A program made the position numbers and the translations under genes. Below are positions 45,601-57,936 of a DNA stretch of 64,000 nt, piece after piece (within the stretch, counting starts at the first letter, position 1; each line of letters starts with the position of its first letter). The notes under the pieces are model-generated. The model saw only the letters and a list, made by a program, of their open reading frames with translations, made no database searches and was not told the origin of the DNA. The DNA comes from Heliopora coerulea (Eukaryota > Cnidaria > Anthozoa > Scleralcyonacea > Helioporidae): the NCBI GenBank assembly GCA_030142905.1, contig JASJOG010000153.1, positions 753,620 to 817,619 of the forward strand, read 5' to 3'.

Positions 45601-46680
45601 AGTGCAAGATGTTAAAAATGTTTGGCATGTCGAGGCGAACAATCCCGCATTGCATCCAAGAGTTTGTTCTTTTGAACTTACAGCGGTTTTCCATCATTTC
45701 AAATGAGAGAATCGATGATATTATAAGGGCCTACATTTCACACCATGGTTCAACAACTGGTCAACCATTCATATCAGGCTACTGGACATCACTTGGCCTA
45801 CATATACAAGGTAGAATAAAAGCAGGTCTAAACAGAGTGGATCCTCAGCATACTGCCCTACATTGGGATGCTCTGGTATGAAGATTGAAATACTTTGTAC
45901 CTTGACCAAACAGATGGCCTTCACTCTCTAATCAGGTGGAAGTTTGTTCTTCATCATTGCTGTGATGGGAAATCAAGAAAGATCATGAGTCTGAGGTGCA
46001 ACATAAACAACTTGGTGATAACAGTCCTGAATCTGAGCAGAGATGCTATCAACAACGATTACAGTTTATGGCTATCTTGTATACGTATAGATTATGGTGT
46101 CGAGATGAAATGATTGCTCACAGGGATGAGGGACAAGTTAGTCTCATTGCTGGTGTACCCATGAACAATCAGCAGAGAGAGGCTTTGGAGGGACATCTTT
46201 AGATGTGTTTGTTAGTTCTTTTATTATACTTCCTATACCATGAAACAAACAAGAATCACAGATGTGCAAAAATCCAACCCATAAGTTTACATTTGGTGTA
46301 TAATGGAAGAATAATCACTGCTCCAGAGGAATTTTCAGCAATGTTAAATTATTGTACTTGTAATAAAATATGACTAAATGGAATGCTGAACCCCCACACA
46401 ATCCTTTATGCTCCACTAGTGGCTTGGATAGATCTCTTATTGATTAGTATTATGATATTGATACTGATGGCCCATATCCTCTGTCAGGTGATGAAGGTGT
46501 TGTTGAACCATTGCAAGTTGCTCACAACAGAGAAATATCTGATTTTGTTTTCCAGCTGGTAGATATTAACAGACCATCAAATCAAGCTGATATGGACATT
46601 TATGCAGATGTTCTAGCATTAGTTGTACAAATATTCATCAAGAGGTGCAATAGTGCATTTCTCAATAGTCTCTAGATTAC
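45600..46680 (+). pseudogene. IS3EU-like integrase-core transposase remnant, copy 1
   Basis: Plus-strand frames 45609-45881, 45895-46113 and 45996-46202 form one decayed protein: SRRTIPHCIQEF, an ISHHGSTTGQPFISGYWTSLG turn, RVDPQHTALHW, then TDGLHSLIRWKFVLHHCCDG (equivalent to the IDGxHKLIRW motif with the first catalytic Asp), and GVPMNNQQREALEGHL (equivalent to the HNQRIERLW end). The expected SDKG motif is degenerate. A C-terminal DIDTDGPYP trace follows at about 46450. Several stops and frame changes; no activity possible. Confidence 0.5.
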
Positions 46681-46699
46681 AATAACTTATATTCTATCA

Positions 46700-47690
46700 C
46701 TCAAAACTACCACAGGTAAAGATTATTCAAGGAAGGTATACATAAGATTGTATACCTCTGGAAGACATGTTAAGACAATATGAAAGTAATGAAACCTAAA
46801 TGCTTTTCAAAGTTATATCCAACATAAAATACACTGTGTCAAAGTAAGTGTTTCCAAAGGCAAGGTCATAAATTTTGACCAGATAGCCCTCTCAGTAGCT
46901 TCAATGTTAGAGATCTTATTAGTAAAAGTATGTTGTTGGAACAGGTGTGGGCTGTTGGTAGGAACTTGTATATATTTCATTCTGACAATTCTGCAGTTAT
47001 AATCAGGGACATCGTCCTGGGGGTATTGCAAAGGTTCAGAGTAGCTCTGATCCCTAGGCTAACATGAAAGCCACAAGAAAATGACAAGAAAAAATGGCTC
47101 AGGTAAAAGTTAGGCTACACTGAGATAGCTAAGCCTTTACCAAGGTAATTTGTGCCCAGTCTTATCATGTTGCTTTGGCTGCCAAGTTGACCCAGCCTTC
47201 AAGACCAGTTTTGTAATCCTTTCAGATACAACTAGCTACTGGCTGTGGGATGCGCAGTAAGACATAAAGAACTCTCACCCAATAGGTAAAACATTTTTAT
47301 ATGGGCTATAACAGTGATACACAATTTTCAGTATGACTTTCAGATCCTTTCTTGCTCAGTGCATCAGCCACTTTCCTCCCTGTAACTCTTCTATGATATC
47401 ACACAAATTATGTCATGATTAAGTCGTTTCCATGTCCTAATTCAAAGGTAAGAGTGATAAGAGCGGTGTTAGCCTAGTTTCTCTCCAGTAGTTAGTTACT
47501 TTCACAATGATGTAGATAACACATTTAAGCCCTGTTAAGTCAGTTTTAAATAACAAAATCTGACTGGCAACCACAAGCTTTTATGTTACATACCAAGCAG
47601 AGTCTGAGATATGATTAAGAGAGTAGTATGACTGCAACTTAATACAGTATATGACACATTAAACAGTAGTACTATACCTCAGAGTTTATC
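46700..47690. other. No recognised gene
   Basis: Nothing supported. Short frames show no motif. Confidence 0.25.
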
Positions 47691-48420
47691 TTCACTTCAA
47701 ACATAACAGAAGGATGGTGTAAATTCTGGTACAGCCTCTCCTGCACCCCCAATAACAAATACGAGAACAGAACTCAAAATAAATGGTCCTCTCAGTCCAC
47801 AGGCAACCTGCTTGACATACTTCACAAAAAAAGCATAAAGTTATTTTTCCTTCAAATAAGTTGTGGATCCCTCTTCTGAGAATGTAGGAGCCATAAGTTG
47901 GAGAATCATCTTTGCTGTTGGCATTACATTGCTGGGTCTTAGCAAATATAGCAGAATTGGACTCTTTTGCATGATTCTACCAAGGCCAAAAACATTTAAT
48001 CCCCATCATAAATATGCAATGCAAGGATTTCTACTGGGTGATACTAGAAGGCTGTTAATCTCATCGACAGGTGTAAAGTCTGGAAGCTGTACAGCAATAC
48101 CCATCATAATGCCTACATAGTGGTAGTCATCTACCAGGTATTCTCTCAGACCCCTGTCAAAATACTTCTTTATTAGATGGATCTACTCTTTTCTTGGGTC
48201 TCCTGGATCCCTTGCCATCTCACCAATGAAGTCAACCTCGAAGGTAAGTTGGAAGTTTTCAATGGCCTCTAGCTCTGATAAAGTGGATGTCAGAATGTCA
48301 CTGGTTCCTGCTTGTAACTTTTTGTGTCTATTCAAATGTTTATATAGTCTAGATGATGAGCTCTGTCTCAGCATACCTCGAGCTCTATTGTGGATTTCTC
48401 CCAATGTTGTACAAGGAGTT
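47690..48420 (-). pseudogene. HECT-domain-like remnant
   Basis: Minus strand. The frame 48404-48183 ends FIGEMARDPGDPRKE and stops. In other frames follow YFDRGLREYLVDDYHYVGIM, FGLGRIMQKSPILLYLLRP and, near 47760-47690, a FVIGGAGEAVPEFTPS tail. The order (entry, GIMMGIA, FV-G near the end) resembles the HECT-like ubiquitin-ligase domains that occur as repeated gene copies in invertebrate and fish genomes. At least three stops or frame changes are present. Assignment is tentative. Confidence 0.35.
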
Positions 48421-49341
48421 GTGCTAGTTGGGCAAGTTTCATGTCCACAGGAAGGAACTATGCCAGACCAGATATATTAAGCTGTGAATCAGTGAGAAGA
48501 TTTGAAGCTTTGTCAAGCAAAATAGCCACTTTTTTCTTAACTTCTTTATCCATACTCTTGAATACAGAGGTTTCATAGATCACAGCAAAAAATCATGGCA
48601 GGAAAATGGATGGCCATTGGTTGTACTTGCCCCAGCAAGTTTAGATGAAATTTTAATGAAGTTTAAATAAAATATGAAAGAAATTTTGAAATACCTTTAA
48701 AAACATTTCAAAAAATTTAGATGAAAATTTAAAACAGACTTAAATAAACTTTAGAATAAAATATTGAAAAAAGTTTAAACCAAATAAGTTTTAGTGCAGA
48801 TGTTAACAAGAATTATGCAAGTACATCATTACATTCTTAAATTAAATATTGCTGCAACTGGGCAGCCATACTCAACTTACTGAAATTAATTAAAGACAGT
48901 TTAAAGAACTCATGTGTATCACCACTCTGACATATCATGACTGTAGTAGAAGCAATATCCTCAATATTTTGTTTGTGTTGTTGATAGGACATCAAAACAA
49001 CTATAATGAGTTCGGGTCTGCAACCACAAGAATGTCAACAGTGCCAAAGTCATGCACAGTAGTGTCACAAGGGAGTTTGAGGTTTCCGGTCGACATTGCA
49101 TTGATGTTGCAATCGTCATTTTGTAACCTCCCTATGTAGTTATGAACCTTGAGTCAAGATTATTCAAAACATTTCAAGATGTTAGTGAAACAAGATGTGC
49201 TTGCTAATGTAGTTCATTCCTTGGATGTCGGCCAGGACAGATTTTTTCACTTGTCCTTTACAATTTCAATGGTGGAAGATAGCATATTTGTTGTATTCGA
49301 AAACATTACACTACGTAAAATTCACAAACACACAATCACCT

Positions 49342-49839
49342 TGTTACATGACAGTTGTCACATGCTAAGAACCTTCTAGAACATTCAAACTTCTCTTAGT
49401 TTTGATTAGTCATACCGCTTACTCATGCTGACATTGTAATTCTGCTGACTCACGCTGATGTAAAAACTTTTAGGTTATTTGAGTCATGAACACTGTCATG
49501 ATTATTAGTAGATATAGTATATTAGGTCATTTTAGAAATGACGTAAATTGACGTCAGAGTTTATGGACAGGCTATATAAGCACGACTCACTTCGACCCTT
49601 GGTGTGTGTTGTTTTATGTGCTCAAGATCATCACCTGTATTCAAGAAGTTAACAATTGTGGTTGAACCACTTTGCTGCTGGAACCTTTTATCATCTTTCA
49701 CCGCTGGGTTGTCAGAGTCACAAGCTTAAAGTGTCAAGAAGACAGATAAGCTCTGAACTTTTTGTTATTGTCTTAACTCTTTCATTTCTTTTTGCATTTG
49801 TAAATAAATCTTTTCGTTTCTTGTTACACGTCAGTAGCA
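49342..49839 (+). repeat. 5' long terminal repeat
   Basis: 498 bases starting TGTTACATGAC and ending GTAGCA. It is a direct copy of 50200-50656, with a TATA-like GCTATATAAGC at about 49571-49581 and an AATAAA-type signal (GTAAATAAATC) at about 49799-49809, so promoter and polyadenylation signals are present. Confidence 0.85.
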
Positions 49840-50199
49840 ATAGGGGGCTCCCCCAGGAAACCTTGCTTTTATTGTATTTAGTTAAGCATGGTAGTAAAAT
49901 GTCTCAGTTTAAGCCAGAACAGTTTTTATCGGAACCCGACAAGGAAATATTTTATGAATTAAGGAAGGATGACCTCATATGTTTAGGAAAACATTTAGAA
50001 TTGGCAGTTAAGGGTTCTATGCACAAGAGCGAAATTCAAAATGTCATTATGAACCATTTAGTTAGTACGAAGGTATTTAAGGAATATGATGTGAAAAATA
50101 ACGAAATGATGGACATGGAATTTATGAAATTTAAGTTGGAGTTAGAGTTTATTTATTATGAAAGTTTTCAACAAAACTTTCTATTTTGAAGAGGGGAAG
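49840..50199 (+). mobile_element. Internally deleted Gypsy-like LTR retrotransposon, gag start only
   Basis: Only 360 bases lie between the two LTRs. A frame from ATG at about 49900 (MSQFKPEQFL) encodes about 95 residues, with LRKDDLICLGKHLEL and GSMHKSEIQNVIMNHLV. This is the N-terminal helical region seen at the start of many Gypsy-type Gag proteins. It stops just before the polypurine tract GAAGAGGGGAAG at about 50188-50199. Protease, reverse transcriptase and integrase are absent. The element is a short non-autonomous derivative that must have relied on enzymes made elsewhere. No clear primer-binding site or target duplication was found. Confidence 0.75.
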
Positions 50200-50656
50200 T
50201 GTTACATGACAGTTGTCACGTGCCGAGAACATTCTAGAACATTCAAACTTCTTATAGTTATTACTTAGTCACACTGCTTACTCATGCTGATGTAAAAACT
50301 TTTTAGGTTACTTGAGTCATGAACACTGTCATGATTGTTAGTAAATATAGTGTATTAGGTTATTTTAGAAATTACAGAAATTATGTCATAGTTTATGGAC
50401 AGGCTATATAAGCATGACTCGCTTTGACCCTTGGTGTGTGTTGTTTTGTGCAATACAAGAAGTTAACAGTTGTGGTTGGAATGCTCTACTGGTAGAACCT
50501 TTTATCATTTGTCACTGCTAGTTTGTCAGAGTCGCAAGCTTAAAAGCATCAAGAAGACAGAAAAGATAATAACTAAAAATGCTTGAAGCTTAACTCTTTA
50601 GTTTCTTTTCTTGTTTGTAAATAAATCTTTTCATTTCTTGTTACATGTCAGTAACA
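50200..50656 (+). repeat. 3' long terminal repeat
   Basis: 457 bases, TGTTACATGAC to CAGTAACA. It is shorter than the 5' copy by small deletions (around 50284 and 50445) and differs at many single bases, so the insertion is not recent. Confidence 0.85.
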
Positions 50657-50865
50657 AAGGTGAAACAAACTCACAGATATTGACATTCCCAACTCATTGC
50701 ATTAGTTTGATTTCCCTTTCCTCCAAATCTTTGAAAAAATTGATCCACCAAGTAGTCCTGCTCCTCCTAGATACAACTGATAATCTGCAATTCTTTGTAT
50801 ATTTTTTTTTTTGTTGTGGATGATACATAGCTATTTAGGTCATCATGAAAAAACATTACGCTGAA

Positions 50866-51418
50866 GCCATCATTCCATTTTTGGTACCAAGATCAGTGAC
50901 CAGGTGCAAATATTGTGTGGAGAATTATTTGTCTGGGTTATATAAACCCACAAAATTTTGCAGCTGCAGCCATGCAGTGGAAAACAACGTTTAAGTTTGT
51001 CATAGCTGTCACAATGCCATGCATAATTGGGACCAAGATTATGGTAAGTTCTCTTGATTGTCCCTTCAGGGTCCAATTCTCTTGACATATCTTGTGCTGT
51101 CAAACATGGAACTCTGAATCCTTGTCTTTGTTGGGTACACCATACATGGCAATATCCTACAATCCACTTTGGACCACCTATAAATTCACTGATTTTTTTG
51201 CAAATTGTATTGAAGTCAAAATCTGGTTTTCATCACCTAAGTCCATAGGGTTTAATGCACCTTTTCAAGGTTGCATTACTCATCTGTCTATGGCGAAACT
51301 TGCTCAACATTTCAAGAATTTTCTGGTATTGGAAGCCTTGCCAAGTATAATGACAAATTAAATCTCGTCCCAAAGTCAAACGTTTATCAAGGTTATCATT
51401 TGCTGCCATTTTAAACAA
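50866..51418 (-). pseudogene. IS3EU-like integrase-core transposase remnant, copy 2
   Basis: Minus-strand frames 51418-51233 and 51103-50870. The first reads as the N-terminal helix-turn-helix region (HYTWQGFQYQKILEMLSK, then a TLKRCIKPYGL end). The second carries RELDPEGTI, YHNLGPNYAWHCDSYDKLK (first catalytic Asp) and HGCSCKILWVYITQTNNSP. The rest of the catalytic core is missing. It belongs to a different subfamily from the 45.6 kb copy. Confidence 0.55.
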
Positions 51419-51419
51419 T

Positions 51420-52740
51420 GAACAATTCGATATATGGTTGTAAATTTATGAATTTACATCTTAGGATTTCACACAACCTTAAATCAACCCAGCAACTGAA
51501 TGGATGGATGTCGTGCATAATTAAATTTTATTCTCCATAATAGTGTTAATGGTTATCTGTTGGGACTATTAAATGCCATTTCATGCAAAAACTTTAATTG
51601 AATGTGACAAAAGCATAAATGAATATAGTATATTTTTCTGGTAATGAATGGTGCAGGGTGCATAAGTCAGTGGCATAAGTCAGTATATACCTTCATTTTC
51701 AAGCTATGCTTTCCACTTGGTAAATCTATAGCACATACATTGTTTCTTTAATGACCTCAGTATCAAACTAGTATTCCTGATTTTTAAAATTTAAACTTTA
51801 TTCAGTTTTCAGGACCCCATTCCTACAGCTCTTAAATGATATGTAGTTGATCAGTTTAATTGTGCAGAATGTGACTCCTGTTAAATAGGTGCAACCTCTT
51901 CCCATTTTTTGGCAAGGATTGAGAAGTATCATGTTTTTAAACACCTCGATTGTGCTAAATGTAAAAGGCACAGCAAACCTGTTTCAAAATTTTAAACTCG
52001 GCAAAAAACACAGTCTAAAATTGAAGGACAATTATTTATATCAAAAGTTATGGCAACACTTTTCTCTATTTATGATGGTTAAGATACCACTGAACACTTG
52101 TTTTAATTAATCATCTTAACTTATTCATTTGTCAACTTCTTATTTAAAGCCTTCGATTCACTGCACTAAATTAACTCGAGGTGGCACATATCTTACAGAA
52201 GAATATCTTTTAAAAGTTTTCTTGTATTTCTCAAATTTATAATCAATCTACTGATAACTAGAAGTTGTGTAACAATTACAAGAGAAGGCAGTGCAGTACT
52301 GTGCAAGTAGTCCCCAATTTTGCTACAAGCAAAATTGGGGACTACTTGCACAGTACTGCACAGCTACATGCCCCACCCTTGATCTTGTTTAAATTAATTA
52401 AAGTGTATGCTACCTTCATTATTATCCGTTATAAATTATTCCATACTTTCAGTATCTAACAATTTATTTTTACAAAACTAAAAAATTCAAATTTGTTCAT
52501 AGCTACATTGTATCAGACCAGTGTTTATCTTTGAATGGTTCTGTACATTTTCAACCATTTTTGATTAAAGTTATCACATCAAAATTACAAGAACATGCAT
52601 ATTTTAACGGGAACATTTCTGATCTTATGAACCATCATAGACTATGTGTTCCTTCTGAAATAATTTACAATTGATCCAGGATCTCATAACAATGGCAATT
52701 TTCCAAGAGCTTCTTTGCAATTTCTTCCACTAACTGGTCT
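51420..52740. other. No recognised gene; contains a perfect palindrome
   Basis: No supported gene. The only structure seen is the palindrome at 52291-52361 (listed separately). Confidence 0.3.
52291..52361. repeat. Perfect 34-bp inverted repeat with 3-base loop
   Basis: The left arm 52291-52324 is the exact complement of 52328-52361; the loop is ACA. No mismatch in 34 pairs. Pairing stops at the next base on each side. Confidence 0.97.
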
Positions 52741-52749
52741 GTTTGTTTC

Positions 52750-53905
52750 TCAGCCATATGTGACTTGATGCCATCTCTGGTTCTGGGTATCCATTAATAA
52801 ATAAAAACTTTCCACAATGGCCTCAGATCCTCCAGTTGCATGGGCAATATCTAGTGCAATCATAAACTCTGGACCAATTCCTGAACAGACTTCTTTTACA
52901 TTGTAAAGGGTCTTGACAAGTAATCCTGTGACTTTCCCATTTAACAATGTTAATTTGAAACTCTGGCATATCCCCAATAATGATGGATCAGGTGTCAGAG
53001 AGGTGAAATACTGCTTGAGTGGTTTACCTCCAGCTGAAAGGAAACCAATTCCATAATCTTGTGGACTGCCCAAAAACAATTTGCACATCAGTGCAGCTTT
53101 CATCCAAACAACTGGAATTGAAAACTTTGTCTTGTACATGAGACATATTTTCTCTTGTTTTTGAGGCAATGGATTAGGTTTTGTAATTGCTACTTTGTGG
53201 AGCTTTTGAAAGTAAAGGCATTCCAAGAGGAGTTTCAATACTTCAGCAGTGCATTTTTCCAGTCTAGCCTAACCAGAATCTTTCACGTCCAGTGGAAACA
53301 CTTCTAGATCTGCAATCAATTCATCCATGCTTCTCTCCTTACGATTGTATACCACTCTTGGATAGTCTCCTCTCTATTGAATAATTAATAGCCCTCAAAA
53401 AGCATGACACCTTGGAACTTCAATTTCTGGGTATCAGCTAGGTGTTTCTTGAAATGTGGGAACTCTCTGATGTTATCCAAAACATCTTACATGCATAGCA
53501 GCAAACAATCTTCCAGTGAAAGTAATGGACAGCTTGAGAAAGGGTAGCAGTGATTTCTAAGGGACCAAGAAGATCTGTTAAAAAATCTTGGCTAAACATT
53601 CTGTACTCTAGGGGAAAGTCGTCTGCCCCTGAATGAGTAGGAGAAAAAGCTACATGCAAAACTGGAAATCCCTTGCCCACAGTTTTCCATTCATTAATTG
53701 CTGAACTGAGGAAACATTGTGCAGTAAATGGAGTGACAACTGCTCTGTTGTTTTTCATCACACTAACTTCCAGTTGGGCATAACCTTTTCCTCTTGATAA
53801 AAGATGATTAAACTCGTTGGCCCTCTGTATGAACTTACTGAAAAAGTTTTGGGGCATCCCACATTTACCTCCTATGATATCAAAAGCTAAATTAAGATGA
53901 GGCAT
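52750..53905 (-). pseudogene. Decayed repeated-family protein (transposon-like), two pieces
   Basis: Frames 53905-53438 and 53238-52750 read as one protein with damage between them: CGMPQNFFSKFIQRANEF and LEYRMFSQDFLTDLLGPLE in the first, then FLSAGGKPLKQYF and ALDIAHATGGSEAIVESFY in the second. The GGSEAIVESFY block recalls a multi-copy family of uncharacterised, probably transposon-derived genes in invertebrate genomes. I cannot name its superfamily. No zinc or catalytic motif can be assigned with confidence. Confidence 0.4.
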
Positions 53906-54349
53906 CCCATATCTTTCCTTGGCAAAACAGTAAATCTCCAGGAAGGTTTTCTCACCCTGTCTCTTGTGGATAGCAGTTCAACAGGTTGGGAGTAATTTTC
54001 TCCAATATTGGGGTCACTGTCACAGCCAAACATAAAACTGTCATCGGCTCCAGAGTAACTGTGTGCAATACTTCAGACACTTTCTTGGGCTTCCTTGTGC
54101 TTGATTTTCACCTGGAAATGGTGAAATGTCATTGATTGCTTTGAATTATGTTTCCATTAGCCAGTTCATATTCTAGCCATTATTTCCTCCCACCAAATAT
54201 TGTTGGAAGGTAACCGAGGTACAGGTGTTCCCATAGGTTCACACTAAGGCTGATGTACTTCAGCTATATGTTTACTACTCTGGCTATGCAACTCTGCCAA
54301 GCACTTTCCTAATTATTGTTTCCCCCTCAGAAAGCACCATCCTCTATGT

Positions 54350-54950
54350 AGTAGTGATTATCCTAATCACACTGTCCTCATCTCCAATAATCTTTCTCAC
54401 TACTGTGGTTGCATCTTCTACACCACCTCCCAGGCATCCAACTATTACCGGCATTACTTCCACTCTGTACCTTCTCTTTTCTGTGGTTTTGAATGCCAGC
54501 TGCTATTTCTGTGACTTTATTCTTGTCAACTTCCTCAATGTTCTGCTCTCGAGGACATGACATGTCCACTAACCAGATCTTCCTTGCTTTCTCATCCTTT
54601 GTTCGAAGTACCAACTCAACTTGAACCCGTTCCCCTTTAGGATGTGGCCTTTCTCCCATCTAACAGTGTACCACGCTGTATTGGCAGGGAGAAGTTCTCT
54701 ATCAACTGCCCAGCTAACAGCCAGTACCATCAAGGCATTGTTGTGCTTACCGAGATACTCGGTTCCTGCTAGGATCTCACACCCTGCAAGCAGGTGTTGA
54801 ACGGTTTCATCAAACTTCTTGCACAATCTGCATTTTCAGTCCCTGCCTCCTATCCCACACAACACTTTCCACTTCAGAGTCTCCGCCATCTGTTCCAGGA
54901 AATCCATGATTCCAGCCATCTTCTGCGGTGTGATATTTGTGTTCAACCAC
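54350..54950 (-). pseudogene. Non-LTR retrotransposon C-terminal fragment
   Basis: Frames 54826-54569 and 54659-54378 overlap in different registers. The first has a CKKFDETVQHLLAGCEILAG zinc-knuckle-like block followed by TEYLGKHNNALMVLAVSW. The second has LVDMSCPREQNIEEVDKNKV. This order follows the C-terminal region downstream of the reverse transcriptase in a class of LINEs. A short AGC/GCA repeat lies at about 55027-55047. Only the 3' end survives. Confidence 0.5.
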
Positions 54951-55249
54951 ACAAGACTCTCATTCACCTGCTCTGTAAACACTTGACTCTATACACCCAT
55001 TCTGCATTCCTTTCTTCAGCTCCACCCAGCAGCAGCAGCAGCAGCATCCTCCTCCTGTTTCTTAAAACATTATTTCATGAGGGTGAAGAACCTGTGTCCC
55101 TCAAAGCTAAAATATTGCATAAACATAATACCACGGCTAAACTACTAAAATTAAGAAAGGTCAAAATGATCAGCATCTATCTATTGGTCTGCTAACATAT
55201 GAATATACGATAACATTTCTTAAAAGTGTTAATATTAGAGCTCGATCTA

Positions 55250-57935
55250 ATGGTCACTGATACTGCAAACAATTTTCCACCTTCCATTTCCCGGTTGTAT
55301 TTTGGACAAACTAAAGTTATACGACCATATCTCTAACTATGCAGCTTAGATATATCCCTCACTCTTGAGAATTTGTTAACAAGATAATCAGGAGCTAGGC
55401 CGTTCATAATTTCAAAAACCATACGGTATGTGTTTAAGTTCATCATCAAATGGTAACCAATTCAATTTATTAAACAAGGTGATAGTTCTCTCTCTTCTCA
55501 TATTCTAGTATTTGAAATTAATCACAATGCTCTCTTTTTGGAATTTGAATACTTTACATAAGTTTTCTTTACTTGTCGAAGACCAGATCAGCCCACCATA
55601 AATAAGTACCGGCTTGACTATTGCATTATAAATTTGGATTCGTTCCTTCAACAGTATATAGTGACATATTGAACACAGAAGCCCAATCCTCTTGGACAGC
55701 TTTTTACATATCATATCAATATGATCATTAAAGTTTAGTTCTTCATCAAATGTAACTCCAAGTAGTTTGTGACTGTTTCTGTTACAATGTCCAATGTTTG
55801 GTTTTCAGGAGAAAGTTTTCCTTTCAATCTTTTTCCAGTGACAAGCATTGTTTTTGTTGTTCCTCTGTTTAACTGAAGGCAGTTGTTCTCTGTCCACTAT
55901 TGAAGGTCTTGTATACAAGTGCTAAGATCATCTCAATAAAGTAAATGGTTTGAACCTAGGAGAATCATGACATGTTTGATGAAGTTGATCATCCATGTTA
56001 GAGTAGTCTTGAGAAAGACTGTTGGTTGAAGTGACTGACGTTTCTACAGCCTTAGCCGTGGTCGTCTTCAGAGATGACCGCCACTAAGGCTGTCAAAACG
56101 TCAGTCACTTCAACCAACAGTCTTTCCCAAGACTACACTAACCTGGACGATCATCTCGTTAACTCTTTAAATCCTGCCAAGGAGAGGAGGTACTAATTGT
56201 AGTATTATCAGTGGTCGCTGGATATGATATCGATTCTGAAAGGGGAAAGAACAGAGCCTTGGGGTACTCCATGAGTTAAAAACAGGGTCAAGGAGAGTTT
56301 GTTGCTTATGGAGGTATATTGTTTGCACAAAGTGAGATCCAAAGTCACCAACTTCAGGCTAATATCTTCCAATTCGTAAATATGTAGTTTACTAATTAAT
56401 ACCTTATAATCTACAAGATCAAAGGCCTTTTCGAAATCAGCGAATATTATTCCATTTATACAATTGTTATCTAAGTTGTTAATCAATCTATCATGGATAT
56501 TTATGAGCAGTTTCAGTCAAATGATAATGTCTGAATCCTGGCGGGAATAGATATAAAATGTTGTCTTTTAAAAACGAATAGATGGAATTATAAATATGAT
56601 GCTCTAGAACTTCAGACAAGATTGGCAATACTGATATTGTTTGATAGTTGGTTTTACTTAATTCATCACCGGATTTGTGTAAGGGCATTATCCTTGCAAC
56701 TTTCCCAGCTGATGGAAGAACACCAGTAGTAATACAGATGTTAATAAGCTTGGTAAGTGGAGCAGCTATGTTTACCAGTCATGCACTTAGGCCATCAATA
56801 CTAGTTGCCTTGTTAGCTGAAATTACTTGTATCAATTTTAGTGTCTGTTGCATCATTTCTGCGAGAATCAGCTTAGTGTTTAAATTAAGTTTATCTACCA
56901 AATTGGAGAGGATACCTGGATCATAGTCATTGATGTTATTATTAGACATGTTTTTAGCAACACTTGAGAAATAATTGTTGAATATTTCGGGAATTTGGGA
57001 TGTATCTCATATATGTTGATCATTTTCCTCAAGCAATACAACACCATTTGTGTTCATGTTTCTCACTGAAAGATGTTGTATAACAGACCAGAGTTGTTTC
57101 AGGTTATTATGATTTTCTTTTTGGCAGACATAATTGCTGCTGTCACTTTGTTTTGTTTTTTTTTTTCTAATTTAAGGTCCAGCCAGTCCTCTGGTAAATT
57201 TGAATATTTAGCTTTCTTGAGTTTGTAATCCTGAGATTTAATTAATTCCAACAATTCAGCAGTAAGCCATTTGGGTTCCGTATCATATTTAACACATTTT
57301 TTCTTAAGTAGCATATGGATATTAACTGCTTCATCAAAAAGACAGTACCGCAAGTCTATATCATCCACATCATCAAAGGCAAAGGCAGAATCCCATGGTG
57401 TTTCATCCAGGGTCTTTAAAAATTCTTTCTCATTCAAATTCTTAAATTTCTATAGGTAATATATTTATGACTCTTTGGACCATTTATGGACTGTTTGTAT
57501 AGGCGGACTCCTATAGTAGGTAGGTGGTCTGAAATACCAATATCTGTGCAAGAAATGTTTAATACTCTGTCTGGCTTATTACTCCAAATGTGATCCAAGC
57601 ATGTGCCACTAACTGGGCGAGTGATCGATGTTACCAATTGAGTAAATTTATAATCTTTCAGGGCTTTCACAATATGATATTTTCTACAAGCATTGTCCAG
57701 TATAATAATATTGAGATCACCAATTAAAATTGTTTCAGAATTTAGTAAATGCGCTCATTCGATATTATCTACAAGTTTATTATCTAGTTCAGCTTTGGTA
57801 TTAGGAGGATGATAAATCCCAGCCATAAGAAGCGGTCTCTTAGATTTGATAGGGCATATTTGTAGCCAAAGAACTTCCAGGTCAATCATTTCCAAATCCA
57901 TTCAAAACTTTACATTTAGTTCACAACTGACACAT
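55250..57935 (-). mobile_element. LINE-type retrotransposon remnant (endonuclease and reverse transcriptase)
   Basis: Minus strand, 5' to 3': an apurinic-type endonuclease end (PLLMAGIYHPP at about 57830, IGDLN, then DHIWSN and ISDHLPT at 57600-57530); a linker (57437-57099, PKWLTAELLELI); reverse transcriptase pieces 56688-56491 (YQTISVLPILSEVLEHHIY) and 56486-56208 (FADFEKAFDLVDY with a catalytic Asp, GVPQGSVLSP); and a thumb piece 55714-55505 (IYNAIVKPVLIYGGLIW). The catalytic YxDD region falls where a hairpin element (55985-56155) is inserted. Many stops; a dead copy cut at its 5' side by the Tc1 insertion. Confidence 0.7.
55985..56155. repeat. Foldback element inserted in the LINE
   Basis: AGTCTTGAGAAAGACTGTTG at the left is matched by the complement of CAACAGTCTTTCCCAAGACT at the right. 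The match continues through GGTTGAAGTGACTGACGTTT and, after a short loop of about 20 bases, the inner CAGCCTTAG/CTAAGGCTG arms. Non-coding and MITE-like. Confidence 0.75.
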
Positions 57936-57936
57936 A

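Noticed and set aside
49342..50656. Two solo LTRs or a segmental duplication
   Set aside because: The polypurine tract directly before the second copy and the Gag-like start between them favour one shortened retroelement.
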